Source: Thalassotalea sp. Sam97
GTDB lineage: Bacteria; Pseudomonadota; Gammaproteobacteria; Enterobacterales; Alteromonadaceae
Assembly: GCF_041379765.1 (NCBI RefSeq)
Contig: NZ_CP166919.1
Span: 3,038,001-3,102,000, forward strand
Reading direction: 5' to 3'
Length of the DNA stretch: 64,000 nucleotides
Below are positions 1 to 8,287 of this stretch, piece by piece. A program made the position numbers and the translations under genes. Below the pieces are notes generated by a model. The model saw nothing but the letters and a program-made list of their open reading frames with translations, was not told the origin of the DNA and made no database searches. Positions within the stretch are counted from its first letter, which is position 1; each line of letters starts with the position of its first letter.

Positions 1-179
1 TCCTTAACTATTTAGCTAGTCATCCCAACGCCATGGGCTCTGTAGAGCATATTGCCAATCAATGGTTATTTAATGAAAAATACGAGCACACACCGGAGCA
101 GGTCAATGCCGCGGTAAAAAGCATGGTTGCCCGGGGCGAATTAACACCAAGATTGGGTGGTGACTTTTACTCACAATAA
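1..179 (+). CDS. C-terminal part of a small hypothetical protein
   Basis: An open frame runs from the window edge to a TAA at 177-179, giving about 58 residues that end in GGDFYSQ; the start lies outside the window. The fragment has a helix-rich look with a conserved-looking segment (HPNAMGSVEHIANQWL), then a basic stretch and GELTPRLGGDFY, reminiscent of small winged-helix-like conserved proteins of proteobacteria. I do not recognise a named family and assign no function. It is followed by a 12-bp inverted repeat and then the pseudouridine synthase gene on the same strand. Confidence 0.55.
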   Translation, partial: LNYLASHPNAMGSVEHIANQWLFNEKYEHTPEQVNAAVKSMVARGELTPRLGGDFYSQ

Positions 180-186
180 TGTCCAA

Positions 187-243
187 ACAGCTTGCGAATT
201 CACTAAGCTGAAATTTCAACAATAAACTATCTTCGCAAGCTGT
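187..243. repeat. 12-bp inverted repeat after the first gene
   Basis: ACAGCTTGCGAA at 187-198 is matched by its exact reverse complement at 232-243 with a 33-nt spacer. No T-run follows on either strand, so it is not a classical intrinsic terminator. It could form a long-loop hairpin in the mRNA of the upstream gene or be a protein-binding site. Confidence 0.5.
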
Positions 244-312
244 TCGTAATACCGCCACTAGTGATAAAATAGCCAGTATATTATCGTCGCTAACAATAGG
301 TTCTGTTACCTT

Positions 313-1998
313 ATGTCAAATCAAATCGATTGCTTTAAGGCATTTAGCAAGGACATCTCTGATCTTAGCATTCCAAATCGCTTTACCTTTCCATTTTATT
401 ATCACCCTCATCCACTAGCTGTTAGCGCAGCTGAGCAGCTACAACACGAGCTTGAGCAAGGACAATATCAACATAACTTTGGCTTAAAAACAGGCGACGA
501 TAAAGATGCTGCAAGCGGTAAAATGTTTGGCGTACTGGTTGTTGAAAACAAACAAAAGCAACTTGGCTTTTTAGCGGGATTCTCCGGTAAGCTCGGGGAT
601 AACACCCAAGTACCAGGCTTTGTGCCACCTGTTTTTGATATGCTTAATAAAGATAGCTTCTTTAAGGAGGAGCTCGATATCATCAACAAGGCCAGTAGTG
701 ATTATAAGCTTCTCGAAAACAATCCATTACGCCAACAACTCGCAAAGCTGGTTAACAAAGAGCGGCAGGCTTTCGACTGTGCGCTAACCACATTTAAGCA
801 AGACGCGGCTGAGCGAAAATCAAGCCGTAAACAGCTGCGTAATAACGGCAAAACAACGCTAAGTGATGAGCAATATGAGCAACTCTGTGTTGAGCTAAGC
901 CAGCAAAGCGTTATTGATAAACTCAAACTTCGCGATTTAAAACTGTATTGGCAGCAACGCATCGAGCATGCCCAATCGCAGCACGACGAGCTAGAGCAAC
1001 AACTTGCTCGCTTAGCCAAAACACGGCGTAAGCTTTCGGCAAAACTACAGAAAAAGCTTTTTGCGCAGTACCAGTTTTTAAATATAGAGGGTGTGCAAAA
1101 AGATTTAAATGATATTTTTGCTGATACCGCGTTTAAAATACCCCCTGCTGGCGCAGGTGATTGCGCAGCACCTAAATTATTGCAATATGCTTTTAATCAT
1201 CAGCTTAAACCCGTGGTGATGGCAGAGTTTTGGTGGGGAGAATCACCTAAGTCGCAAGTGCGCCGTCATAAGCATTATTACCCATCATGCTACAGTAAAT
1301 GCCAACCTATCTTAGGGCATATGTTGGTTGGCATGACATTAGATGACAATCCCTTATTGGAGAATCCGGGGAAAAATAAATTATTAGACATTCTCTATGA
1401 AGATAACGATATGATTGTCGTTAATAAACCTTCAGGGCTGTTGAGTGTGCCAGGAAAAACTATCTCTGATAGTGTTTATACTCGCATTAAACAACGCTAC
1501 CCTAATGCTACTGGGCCGCTTATCGTTCATCGCTTAGACATGTCGACCTCAGGGCTAATGGTCTTGGCACTCAATGCTAAAGCCAACAAGGCCCTGCAAC
1601 GGCAATTTATCGCCCGTAGTGTTACCAAAAATTACATTGCCGATGTCGATGGTATCGTAACCGAAAATGAAGGCGAAATTACCCTACCATTAACTTTAGA
1701 CATTAACGATCGACCTAGACAGATGGTGTGCTTTGAAACAGGTAAGCCTGCGCACACTCATTTTAAAGTGCTTGAACGTAAAGGTAACATTACTCGTTTG
1801 TCATTGTTTCCAAAAACGGGTCGAACACACCAACTACGTGTTCATTGTGCTCACAAACTTGGTTTGAACATGCCAATTATTGGCGATGAACATTATGGTA
1901 ATGGTGCTGACAGACTGCATTTGCACGCTGAATATTTACAGCTAAAACATCCTGTGAGCCATGAAGTTATGAGCTTTAACGCGGCTCCTGATTTTTAA
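313..1998 (+). CDS. RluA-family pseudouridine synthase with long N-terminal extension
   Basis: Predicted rRNA/tRNA pseudouridine synthase isomerising uridine in structured RNA. The C-terminal third (about residues 355-561) is the RluA/RsuA-type catalytic domain: it has DNDMIVVNKPSGLLSVPG, then HRLDMSTSGL with the catalytic Asp at residue 409, and a late KTGRTHQLRVH motif. The protein is 561 aa, far longer than RluA (about 220) or RluC/RluD (about 320). The extra N-terminal 350 residues include a Lys/Glu/Gln-rich coiled coil (about 140-255) and a conserved-looking block near residues 282-335 with GDCAAPKLL, EFWWG and a CxxxC-type YPSCYSKC. The ATG at 313 has only a weak ribosome site. The target nucleotide cannot be read from sequence. 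Confidence 0.85.
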   Translation: MSNQIDCFKAFSKDISDLSIPNRFTFPFYYHPHPLAVSAAEQLQHELEQGQYQHNFGLKTGDDKDAASGKMFGVLVVENKQKQLGFLAGFSGKLGDNTQVPGFVPPVFDMLNKDSFFKEELDIINKASSDYKLLENNPLRQQLAKLVNKERQAFDCALTTFKQDAAERKSSRKQLRNNGKTTLSDEQYEQLCVELSQQSVIDKLKLRDLKLYWQQRIEHAQSQHDELEQQLARLAKTRRKLSAKLQKKLFAQYQFLNIEGVQKDLNDIFADTAFKIPPAGAGDCAAPKLLQYAFNHQLKPVVMAEFWWGESPKSQVRRHKHYYPSCYSKCQPILGHMLVGMTLDDNPLLENPGKNKLLDILYEDNDMIVVNKPSGLLSVPGKTISDSVYTRIKQRYPNATGPLIVHRLDMSTSGLMVLALNAKANKALQRQFIARSVTKNYIADVDGIVTENEGEITLPLTLDINDRPRQMVCFETGKPAHTHFKVLERKGNITRLSLFPKTGRTHQLRVHCAHKLGLNMPIIGDEHYGNGADRLHLHAEYLQLKHPVSHEVMSFNAAPDF

Positions 1999-2139
1999 TC
2001 CGCAAGCCAAACACATTCTACTGACAATATGATTTGAAAAGAGAAAGAACTAAAAAACAACGATCGCGCTCATCTACAGCTTGGGTTCTAAGTAAAATAG
2101 ACATAGTATGGTTAGCCAAAAAACAACAATAAGTAAGAT

Positions 2140-3342
2140 ATGGACTTTATTAAAAAAACTGCGCTACTTATCGCACTACTACCTAATTTGCTACTCGCTA
2201 ATGAAGACAGCGATATAATCGTTGTCGGCGCAGGCATTGTGGGAGCATCAACGGCTTATCACTTAGCTAAACAAGATGTTAAAGTAACCGTTCTCGATCG
2301 CGAGGGGCCAGCAAGCCATGCCAGTCGAGGCACTTTCGCATGGCTTAATGCCAGCTGGGCAAAGCAGCCTTTTGCTTACCATCAACTCAACCAAGCGAGT
2401 GTAGCCTATTGGCATGAGTTAGCGGAACAATTGGATATTCCGATAAAATGGGAAGGCTCACTTGAATGGTTTGCAGGGCAACAGCGCTCCGAAAAACTTG
2501 TCGCGCAAATCGCCGAACAAGTCACATGGGGTGAGCCCGCTGAGATTTTAGCCACTCCCCAGGCACAACAATTAGAGCCGAAGGTAAATTTCCCGCAACA
2601 AGCAACTGTTGCTTATTCAGGCAATGACGGTGCGCTCGATCCTCAACTTGCCACTGAAAAACTTTTAGCTGCCGCGACTGAGCTTGGTGTTCAAGTGCGC
2701 TTTCCCTGTAATGTAACCGATATCGTGCGCGACCAACAAAAAGTTGTCGTCAATAGCTCATGTGGTTCATTTTCAGCAAAAAAAGTAGTCTTTGCTGTCG
2801 GTGCCAACTCGAAAATTATTGAAGCCACCACTGGGCTTACTATTCCACAACGCAGTACGCCAGGCATTATCGCCATTACTAAACCGATGCCCCCTGTAAT
2901 CAACAGAATTATTGTCGCCCCTGGTGTTCACATTCACCAGCGTGTAGACGGTCGTGTGGTTATTGGCGAGCAACAAGGCGCACCGAAAACCGAGCAACAT
3001 AAACAGCGCTTAGTAAACCGCCCTAATAGTTACCCAAATGAAGTGTTAGCGCAGGCGCATTTTCAGCGTATGTTAACCGTTGCTAAAGGTATCGTGCCAG
3101 CGCTTGCCAATGCAGAAATGGAAGATATGTATATTGGTTGGCGGCCACTGCCATTAGATGGACATCCTGTACTTGGCTTCTCAGATGAACAACAAAGCAC
3201 TTATATTGCGGTTATGCATAGTGGCGTCACCCTAGCCCCTATTGTCGGCAAGTTAATCGCTCAGGAGCTTACTGAAGGCGCACAGGACGTATTAGCACCA
3301 TACAGACCACAGCGCGATTTTGAATTAATCAAACGATATTAA
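2140..3342 (+). CDS. FAD-dependent oxidoreductase (DAO family) with hydrophobic leader
   Basis: Predicted flavoprotein amine/amino-acid oxidase or dehydrogenase of the D-amino-acid oxidase (DadA/glycine oxidase-like) family. A Rossmann dinucleotide-binding motif VVGAGIVGAS (Gly30, Gly32, Gly35) is followed by a second strand ending VTVLDREG. A C-terminal GWRPLPLDGHPVLGF segment resembles the flavin/substrate region of this family. Residues 1-20 (KK then a long hydrophobic run ending LLLANED) look like a Sec signal peptide, which is unusual for a soluble FAD enzyme; no twin-arginine motif is visible. The ATG at 2140 follows AAGTAAGAT. Substrate unknown. It is followed by a hairpin terminator at 3381-3407. 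Confidence 0.8.
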   Translation: MDFIKKTALLIALLPNLLLANEDSDIIVVGAGIVGASTAYHLAKQDVKVTVLDREGPASHASRGTFAWLNASWAKQPFAYHQLNQASVAYWHELAEQLDIPIKWEGSLEWFAGQQRSEKLVAQIAEQVTWGEPAEILATPQAQQLEPKVNFPQQATVAYSGNDGALDPQLATEKLLAAATELGVQVRFPCNVTDIVRDQQKVVVNSSCGSFSAKKVVFAVGANSKIIEATTGLTIPQRSTPGIIAITKPMPPVINRIIVAPGVHIHQRVDGRVVIGEQQGAPKTEQHKQRLVNRPNSYPNEVLAQAHFQRMLTVAKGIVPALANAEMEDMYIGWRPLPLDGHPVLGFSDEQQSTYIAVMHSGVTLAPIVGKLIAQELTEGAQDVLAPYRPQRDFELIKRY

Positions 3343-3380
3343 CAAACTGTAATTCAGCATCGCTGAATTGCACACAAACA

Positions 3381-3407
3381 AAAAGAGCAGCCATTGGCTG
3401 CTCTTTT
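3381..3407. terminator. Hairpin terminator after the FAD oxidoreductase; second copy of the tuf terminator
   Basis: 13-nt arms, AAAAGAGCAGCCA and its complement, with A-run and T-run on the two sides, so it can act in both directions. It lies 39 bp after the oxidoreductase stop. The surrounding segment 3376-3431 is a near-identical duplicate of the tufA 3' untranslated segment at 3601-3660. Confidence 0.8.
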
Positions 3408-3473
3408 CTATAGATGGGTGTTAAAACCTATCGATGACCACCATAGATGGTGGAAATGCCGAAAATGCACGGA

Positions 3474-3659
3474 GCTGTTTTCGGCCTGTACGACTCTAAC
3501 GTCGAGCCAGAGGCTCTCGTCCTCGCTTACTAAAAACAGTCCATTAGGACTGTTTTCTTAACGTGCTCGGTCATCACGGAGCACCGTGAAGCCGGCCGTA
3601 AAAACAAAAAGAGCAGCCTATGGCTGCTCTTTCTATAGATGGGTGTTAAAACCTATCGA
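3474..3659 (-). repeat. Conserved non-coding block 3' of tufA (partner 24148-24333)
   Basis: This block is almost identical, without gaps at a constant offset of 20674, to the segment downstream of tufB. I see only about two or three substitutions. It contains a hairpin (arms AAAACAGTCC/GGACTGTTTT around 3533-3556), a second hairpin GTGCTC..GAGCAC (about 3563-3584), and the tuf terminator at 3608-3632. The interior starts GTTTTyGGCC and ends GGCCGTAAAAAC, an imperfect inverted terminal pair suggestive of a small inserted element. 3343-3473 otherwise holds the terminator copy and a short palindrome CCACCAT-AG-ATGGTGG (3438-3453). Confidence 0.8.
3608..3632 (-). terminator. Intrinsic terminator of tufA / str operon
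   Basis: On the minus strand AAAGAGCAGCC-ATA-GGCTGCTCTTT is followed by TTGTTTTTAC, 28 nt after the tufA stop codon. The same hairpin follows tufB. Confidence 0.9.
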
Positions 3660-4844
3660 TTACTCGATGATTTTTGATACAACACCAGCACCTACTGTAC
3701 GACCACCTTCACGGATAGCGAAGCGTAAACCTTCGTCCATCGCGATTGGGTTGATTAGCTCTACAACAAACTTCAAGTTGTCGCCTGGCATTACCATTTC
3801 TACACCTTCTGGTAACTCAACTGCACCAGTGATGTCAGTTGTACGGAAGTAGAACTGTGGACGGTAGCCTTTGAAGAATGGTGTGTGACGACCACCTTCA
3901 TCTTTAGTTAGTACGTATACTTCTGACTCAAACTTAGTGTGAGGAGTGATTGAACCTGGCTTAGCAAGTACTTGACCACGTTGTACTTCATCACGCTTAG
4001 TACCACGAAGAAGAACACCACAGTTCTCACCAGCACGACCTTCGTCAAGAAGCTTACGGAACATTTCAACACCTGTACAAGTTGTTGAAGTAGTGTCTTT
4101 GATACCAACGATTTCTACGTCGTCACCTACACGGATGATACCACGCTCAACACGACCTGTTACAACTGTACCACGACCTTGGATTGAGAATACGTCTTCG
4201 ATTGGTAGGATGAAGTCACCATCGATTGCACGCTCTGGCTCTGGAATGTAAGTGTCTAAGTGGTTAGCAAGTTCTAGAACTTTCTCTTCCCACTGAGCTT
4301 CGCCGTTCAATGCACCTAGTGCTGAACCTTGAACTACTGGTAAGTCATCACCTGGGAAGTCGTATTCAGATAGAAGTTCACGTACTTCCATTTCTACTAG
4401 CTCTAGAAGCTCTTCGTCGTCTACCATGTCACATTTGTTCATGAATACGATGATGTAAGGTACACCAACCTGACGAGAAAGTAGGATATGCTCACGTGTT
4501 TGTGGCATTGGACCATCAGTTGCTGCAACTACTAAGATCGCGCCGTCCATTTGAGCAGCACCAGTGATCATGTTTTTAACGTAGTCGGCGTGACCTGGAC
4601 AGTCTACGTGCGCGTAGTGACGGTCAGCTGTGTCATACTCGATGTGAGAAGTGTTGATTGTGATACCACGCTCACGCTCTTCTGGAGCGTTATCGATTTG
4701 TGCGAAATCACGAACTTCACCACCGTGAGTTTTAGTTAAAACTGCAGAGATAGCAGCAGTTAGAGTTGTTTTACCGTGGTCAACGTGGCCGATTGTACCA
4801 ACGTTAACGTGCGGTTTCGAACGTTCAAATTTTTCTTTAGCCAT
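3660..4844 (-). CDS. tufA: Elongation factor Tu (copy A)
   Basis: EF-Tu, the GTPase that delivers aminoacyl-tRNA to the ribosomal A site. It is 394 aa, full length. GTP-binding motifs are GHVDHGKTT near the N terminus (P loop), DCPGHADY (G3) and NKCDM (G4); the two beta-barrel domains follow, ending VVSKIIE. It is the last gene of rpsL-rpsG-fusA-tufA, 81 bp after fusA. The protein is identical to the tufB product; I count about 15 silent differences over 1185 bp. Homology to the tufB locus stops at the start codon on the 5' side but continues about 186 bp past the stop. This pattern indicates recent gene conversion. Confidence 0.98.
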   Translation of the reverse strand: MAKEKFERSKPHVNVGTIGHVDHGKTTLTAAISAVLTKTHGGEVRDFAQIDNAPEERERGITINTSHIEYDTADRHYAHVDCPGHADYVKNMITGAAQMDGAILVVAATDGPMPQTREHILLSRQVGVPYIIVFMNKCDMVDDEELLELVEMEVRELLSEYDFPGDDLPVVQGSALGALNGEAQWEEKVLELANHLDTYIPEPERAIDGDFILPIEDVFSIQGRGTVVTGRVERGIIRVGDDVEIVGIKDTTSTTCTGVEMFRKLLDEGRAGENCGVLLRGTKRDEVQRGQVLAKPGSITPHTKFESEVYVLTKDEGGRHTPFFKGYRPQFYFRTTDITGAVELPEGVEMVMPGDNLKFVVELINPIAMDEGLRFAIREGGRTVGAGVVSKIIE

Positions 4845-4913
4845 CTTAAATGTACCTTAAAGTTAAAGTAACTAGGACAAGCCTAGCGAGTAATTGAAAT
4901 TATTTTTGCTACT

Positions 4914-4943
4914 GAAAATGGTCAATTAAAAATGACCATTTTC
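4914..4943 (-). repeat. Hairpin spanning the fusA stop codon
   Basis: 11-nt arms GAAAATGGTCA (4914-4924) and TGACCATTTTC (4933-4943) flank an 8-nt spacer that includes part of the fusA TAA. On the transcript the 3' arm ends CATTTTC and is followed by AGTAGC, so there is no clean U-tract. It may be an mRNA processing or partial-termination element between fusA and tufA. Confidence 0.55.
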
Positions 4944-7031
4944 AATAATTGCTTCTGTGATGTTCTTCGGCGCTTCTGAATATTGCTTGAATTCCATCGA
5001 GTATGAAGCACGGCCTTGTGTAGCACTACGTAGATCTGTGGCATAGCCAAACATCTCACCTAATGGTACAACCGCATTAACTAGCTTCATGCCAGCCGGA
5101 CCTTCGTCCATGCCTTCAATCATGCCGCGACGACGGTTAAGATCACCAACTACATCACCCATATTTTCTTCTGGGGTGGTAACCTCAACTTGCATCATAG
5201 GTTCTAGTAATACTGGGCTAGCATCTAGAGCACCCTGTCTGAAACCCATCGACGCCGCGATCTTGAAGGCCATTTCGTTAGAGTCGACATCATGGAAAGA
5301 ACCGTCAAATAAGGTTACCTTGATGTCGAGCATCGGGAATCCGGCTAAGACACCGTTTTCCATTTGCTCTGCACAGCCTTTTTCTACAGCTGCCCAGTAT
5401 TCGCGTGGTACTGCACCACCAACGATTTCACTTTCAAACTGGAAGCCTGAACCTTCTTCTTGAGGTTCTAGTTTCAGCCATACATGACCGAATTGACCAC
5501 GACCACCAGATTGGCGAACAAACTTACCTTCAACTTCTACCGGCTTACGAATTGTTTCACGGTAAGAAACTTGTGGTTTACCAACGTTTGCATCGACTTT
5601 AAATTCACGCTTCATACGATCAACGATGATATCTAAGTGCAACTCACCCATACCAGAGATGATGGTTTGCCCTGTCTCGTCATCAGTTTCAACGCGGAAC
5701 GATGGATCTTCTGCCGCTAATTTACCTAAAGCAATACCCATTTTTTCTTGGTCTGCTTTGGTCTTTGGCTCAACAGCAACTGAGATTACCGGCTCAGGGA
5801 ACTCCATACGCTCTAAGGTGATCACGTTTTGTTGATCGCATAAGGTATCACCGGTGGTAACGTCTTTCATACCAATAAGAGCAGCGATATCACCCGCGCG
5901 AACTTCTTTAATTTCTTCGCGGTTATTTGAGTGCATTTGCACGATGCGCCCGATACGCTCTTTTTGACCTTTTACTGGGTTGTAAACCATGTCACCGGTT
6001 TTAAGGACACCTGAGTAAACACGTACGAAGGTCAAGGTACCAACAAACGGATCCGTCGCAATCTTAAACGCTAGTGCGGCAAACGGTGCTTTGTCGTCTG
6101 CTTCACGCGTATCTTCGGTTTCGTTTTTATCATCACGAATACCTTTTATCGCCTCAACTTCTGTTGGCGATGGTAAATATTCAACAACCGCATCAAGAAC
6201 CGCTTGTACACCTTTGTTTTTAAAAGCGCTACCACAGGTGGTTAATACGATTTCGTTATTGATGGTTAATTGACGCAACGCAGCTTTGATCTCTTGCTCT
6301 GACAGTTCACCTTCTTCTAGGTATTTGTCCATCAGTTCTTCACTTGCTTCAGCAGCCGACTCAACTAAGTGTTCATGCCACTCTTGGGCAAGATCTTGCA
6401 TATCGGCAGGGATCTCTTCGTATTCGAAGGTCATACCTTGATCCGCTTCGTTCCAGTTAATTGCCTTCATTTTAATAAGGTCAATAACACCTTTGAACTC
6501 TTCTTCACTGCCAATCGCCAATTGAATTGGCACAGCATTCGCGCCTAGACGATCTTTACATTGTTTAACAACGTTTAGGTAATCCGCTCCCATACGGTCC
6601 ATCTTATTAACGAAGACCATACGTGGAACTTTATACTTCTCCATTTGACGCCAAACGGTTTCGGTTTGCGGTTGTACGCCTGATGAACCACAAAGTACTA
6701 ATACAGCACCGTCTAAAACTCGCAACGAGCGCTCTACCTCAATGGTAAAGTCTACGTGGCCTGGGGTGTCAATGATGTTGATGCGGTGATCATCGAACTG
6801 ACCTTGCATGCCTTTCCAAAAACAGGTGGTCGCCGCAGAGGTAATGGTGATACCACGCTCTTGCTCTTGCTCCATCCAGTCCATGGTGGCTGCACCATCA
6901 TGCACTTCACCAATCTTGTGCGACAAACCGGTGTAAAACAATACACGTTCGGTTGTCGTTGTTTTACCTGCATCTACGTGTGCAGCTATACCAATGTTAC
7001 GATAACGTTCAATAGGGGTCGTACGAGCCAC
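4926..7031 (-). CDS. fusA: Elongation factor G
   Basis: EF-G, the translocase GTPase that moves tRNAs and mRNA through the ribosome and works with RRF in recycling. It is 701 aa, close to the 704 aa of E. coli. Motifs seen are AHVDAGKTTTTERVL (P loop, near residue 17), DTPGHVDF (G3) and NKMDR (G4); then domain II, and the C-terminal domains IV-V with the RGQFGHV and FGYATDLRSATQGRA segments. The gene sits third in the str operon. A terminator-like hairpin separates it from rpsG, and a hairpin overlaps its stop codon, so its stoichiometry with tufA may be set post-transcriptionally. Assignment is secure. Confidence 0.98.
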   Translation of the reverse strand: MARTTPIERYRNIGIAAHVDAGKTTTTERVLFYTGLSHKIGEVHDGAATMDWMEQEQERGITITSAATTCFWKGMQGQFDDHRINIIDTPGHVDFTIEVERSLRVLDGAVLVLCGSSGVQPQTETVWRQMEKYKVPRMVFVNKMDRMGADYLNVVKQCKDRLGANAVPIQLAIGSEEEFKGVIDLIKMKAINWNEADQGMTFEYEEIPADMQDLAQEWHEHLVESAAEASEELMDKYLEEGELSEQEIKAALRQLTINNEIVLTTCGSAFKNKGVQAVLDAVVEYLPSPTEVEAIKGIRDDKNETEDTREADDKAPFAALAFKIATDPFVGTLTFVRVYSGVLKTGDMVYNPVKGQKERIGRIVQMHSNNREEIKEVRAGDIAALIGMKDVTTGDTLCDQQNVITLERMEFPEPVISVAVEPKTKADQEKMGIALGKLAAEDPSFRVETDDETGQTIISGMGELHLDIIVDRMKREFKVDANVGKPQVSYRETIRKPVEVEGKFVRQSGGRGQFGHVWLKLEPQEEGSGFQFESEIVGGAVPREYWAAVEKGCAEQMENGVLAGFPMLDIKVTLFDGSFHDVDSNEMAFKIAASMGFRQGALDASPVLLEPMMQVEVTTPEENMGDVVGDLNRRRGMIEGMDEGPAGMKLVNAVVPLGEMFGYATDLRSATQGRASYSMEFKQYSEAPKNITEAIIENGHF

Positions 7032-7168
7032 TAATGGATTCCTCTATGTTCGGGATGTACCTGAAACTAATTTTCAAAAATATTGGAAATACACTTTTGA
7101 AAACCAGCTTTGCTAATGCCTGCAGCAGTTATTAGCGTGATTCAATATGTTTAGCTATGTATAGAAGA

Positions 7169-7198
7169 AAAGCGCAGCGGCTAACGCCGCTACGCTTA
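7169..7198 (-). terminator. Attenuator-like hairpin between rpsG and fusA
   Basis: On the minus strand TAAGCGTAGCGGC-GTTA-GCCGCTGCGCTTTTCTTC forms a strong stem with a short U-rich tail, just after the rpsG stop (7207). The 175-bp rpsG-fusA gap is longer than usual. Partial termination or a stabilising 3' end is likely because fusA has no obvious strong promoter of its own in the rest of the gap. Confidence 0.65.
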
Positions 7199-7206
7199 TC
7201 ATTATA

Positions 7207-7680
7207 TTACCAACGGTAATGAGCGAATGCTTTGTTCGCTTCAGCCATTCTGTGAACGTCTTCACGTTTCTTCACAGCTGAACCTTTGTTTTCAGAAGCA
7301 TCTAACATTTCGTTAGCTAGGCGTTGAGCCATTGATTTTTCACCACGTTTACGAGCAGCTTCAACTAACCAACGCATGGCTAGAGCGTTACGACGAACTG
7401 GACGAACTTCTACTGGAACCTGGTAAGTTGAACCACCAACACGACGAGATTTAACCTCTACGTGTGGACGGATGTTATCAAGAGCGATTTCGAACAAGTC
7501 TAAGTGCTCTTTCTCAGGGTTCTTTTCAGCTAGAATATCTAGTGCACCGTATACGATTTTCTCTGCTACAGATTTTTTGCCATCAACCATAAGGATGTTG
7601 ATGAATTTTGCTAAAAGTTCGTTTTTAAACTTCGGATCAGGTAAGATTTTACGCTGACCAACAACACGTCTTCTTGGCAT
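7207..7680 (-). CDS. rpsG: 30S ribosomal protein S7
   Basis: S7, a primary 16S rRNA-binding protein that nucleates the 30S head. It is 157 aa, full length, starting MPRRRVVGQRKILPDPKF and containing the conserved GGSTYQVPVEVRP and RRNALAMRWL segments. It lies between rpsL and fusA. In E. coli S7 is the autoregulator of the str operon; whether that operates here cannot be told from sequence. Start ATG 7680 has a GGAGAA site upstream. Confidence 0.98.
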   Translation of the reverse strand: MPRRRVVGQRKILPDPKFKNELLAKFINILMVDGKKSVAEKIVYGALDILAEKNPEKEHLDLFEIALDNIRPHVEVKSRRVGGSTYQVPVEVRPVRRNALAMRWLVEAARKRGEKSMAQRLANEMLDASENKGSAVKKREDVHRMAEANKAFAHYRW

Positions 7681-7763
7681 TTTAAATTCTCCGATTAGCT
7701 TCAGGATTATCCCAAAACAATTAAATATTAAATGTTAGTTTGGCCTTACTTGACGGAGAACCG

Positions 7764-8138
7764 TTAAGATTTAGGGCGCTTAGCACCGTACTTAGAACGG
7801 CCTTGTCTACGATCGTTAACACCAGAACAGTCTAGTGCACCACGAACGGTGTGATAGCGAACACCAGGTAAGTCTTTAACACGACCACCACGGATTAAGA
7901 TAACGCTATGCTCTTGTAAGTTGTGACCTTCACCACCGATGTAAGAAGTAACTTCGTGACCGTTAGTTAAACGTACACGAGCTACTTTACGTAGTGCTGA
8001 GTTAGGTTTTTTAGGTGTAGTTGTATACACACGAGTACATACACCGCGACGTTGAGGACAAGCTTCTAACGCCGGAACGTTACTTTTTTGTACCTGCTTA
8101 ACACGTGGCTTACGTACTAATTGGTTAATAGTTGCCAT
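7764..8138 (-). CDS. rpsL: 30S ribosomal protein S12
   Basis: S12, a decoding-centre protein of the small subunit. It is 124 aa, full length. The TTPKKPNSALRK segment carries lysine at residue 43 (42 in mature numbering), and the later loop reads GRVKDLPGVRYH; both match the streptomycin-sensitive wild type. It is the first gene of rpsL-rpsG-fusA-tufA; a strong promoter lies at 8246-8274 and a short leader hairpin at 8221-8239. Start ATG 8138 is preceded by AGGAGC. Confidence 0.98.
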   Translation of the reverse strand: MATINQLVRKPRVKQVQKSNVPALEACPQRRGVCTRVYTTTPKKPNSALRKVARVRLTNGHEVTSYIGGEGHNLQEHSVILIRGGRVKDLPGVRYHTVRGALDCSGVNDRRQGRSKYGAKRPKS

Positions 8139-8245
8139 TATAGCTCCTGATTAGTTAAAAATAGTGCAAACTCCAACGAAAATCGATGGATAGGTTCACA
8201 CTCTCATAAACGTGAAAAATACCTACCATAACAGTAGGTCGCGGA

Positions 8246-8274
8246 ATTTTATTAGTGATGGGGGTCACTGTCAA
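8246..8274 (-). promoter_or_regulatory. Strong sigma70-type promoter of the str operon
   Basis: On the minus strand TTGACA (8269-8274), a 17-nt spacer, then TAAAAT (8246-8251). The -35 is a perfect consensus. The leader then holds ACCTAC-TGTTATG-GTAGGT. Start of rpsL is 108 nt downstream of the -10. Confidence 0.85.
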
Positions 8275-8287
8275 GCAAATGTGACTC

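Noticed and set aside
702..1019. Ser/Cys-rich 105-aa antisense frame in the pseudouridine synthase gene
   Set aside because: Its composition is the reverse reading of a Gln/Lys/Glu coiled coil; a shadow frame.
3586..3852. Plus-strand frame at the end of tufA, repeated at tufB (24260-24526)
   Set aside because: It is present twice only because the tuf loci are duplicated; it is antisense to EF-Tu and spans the terminator.
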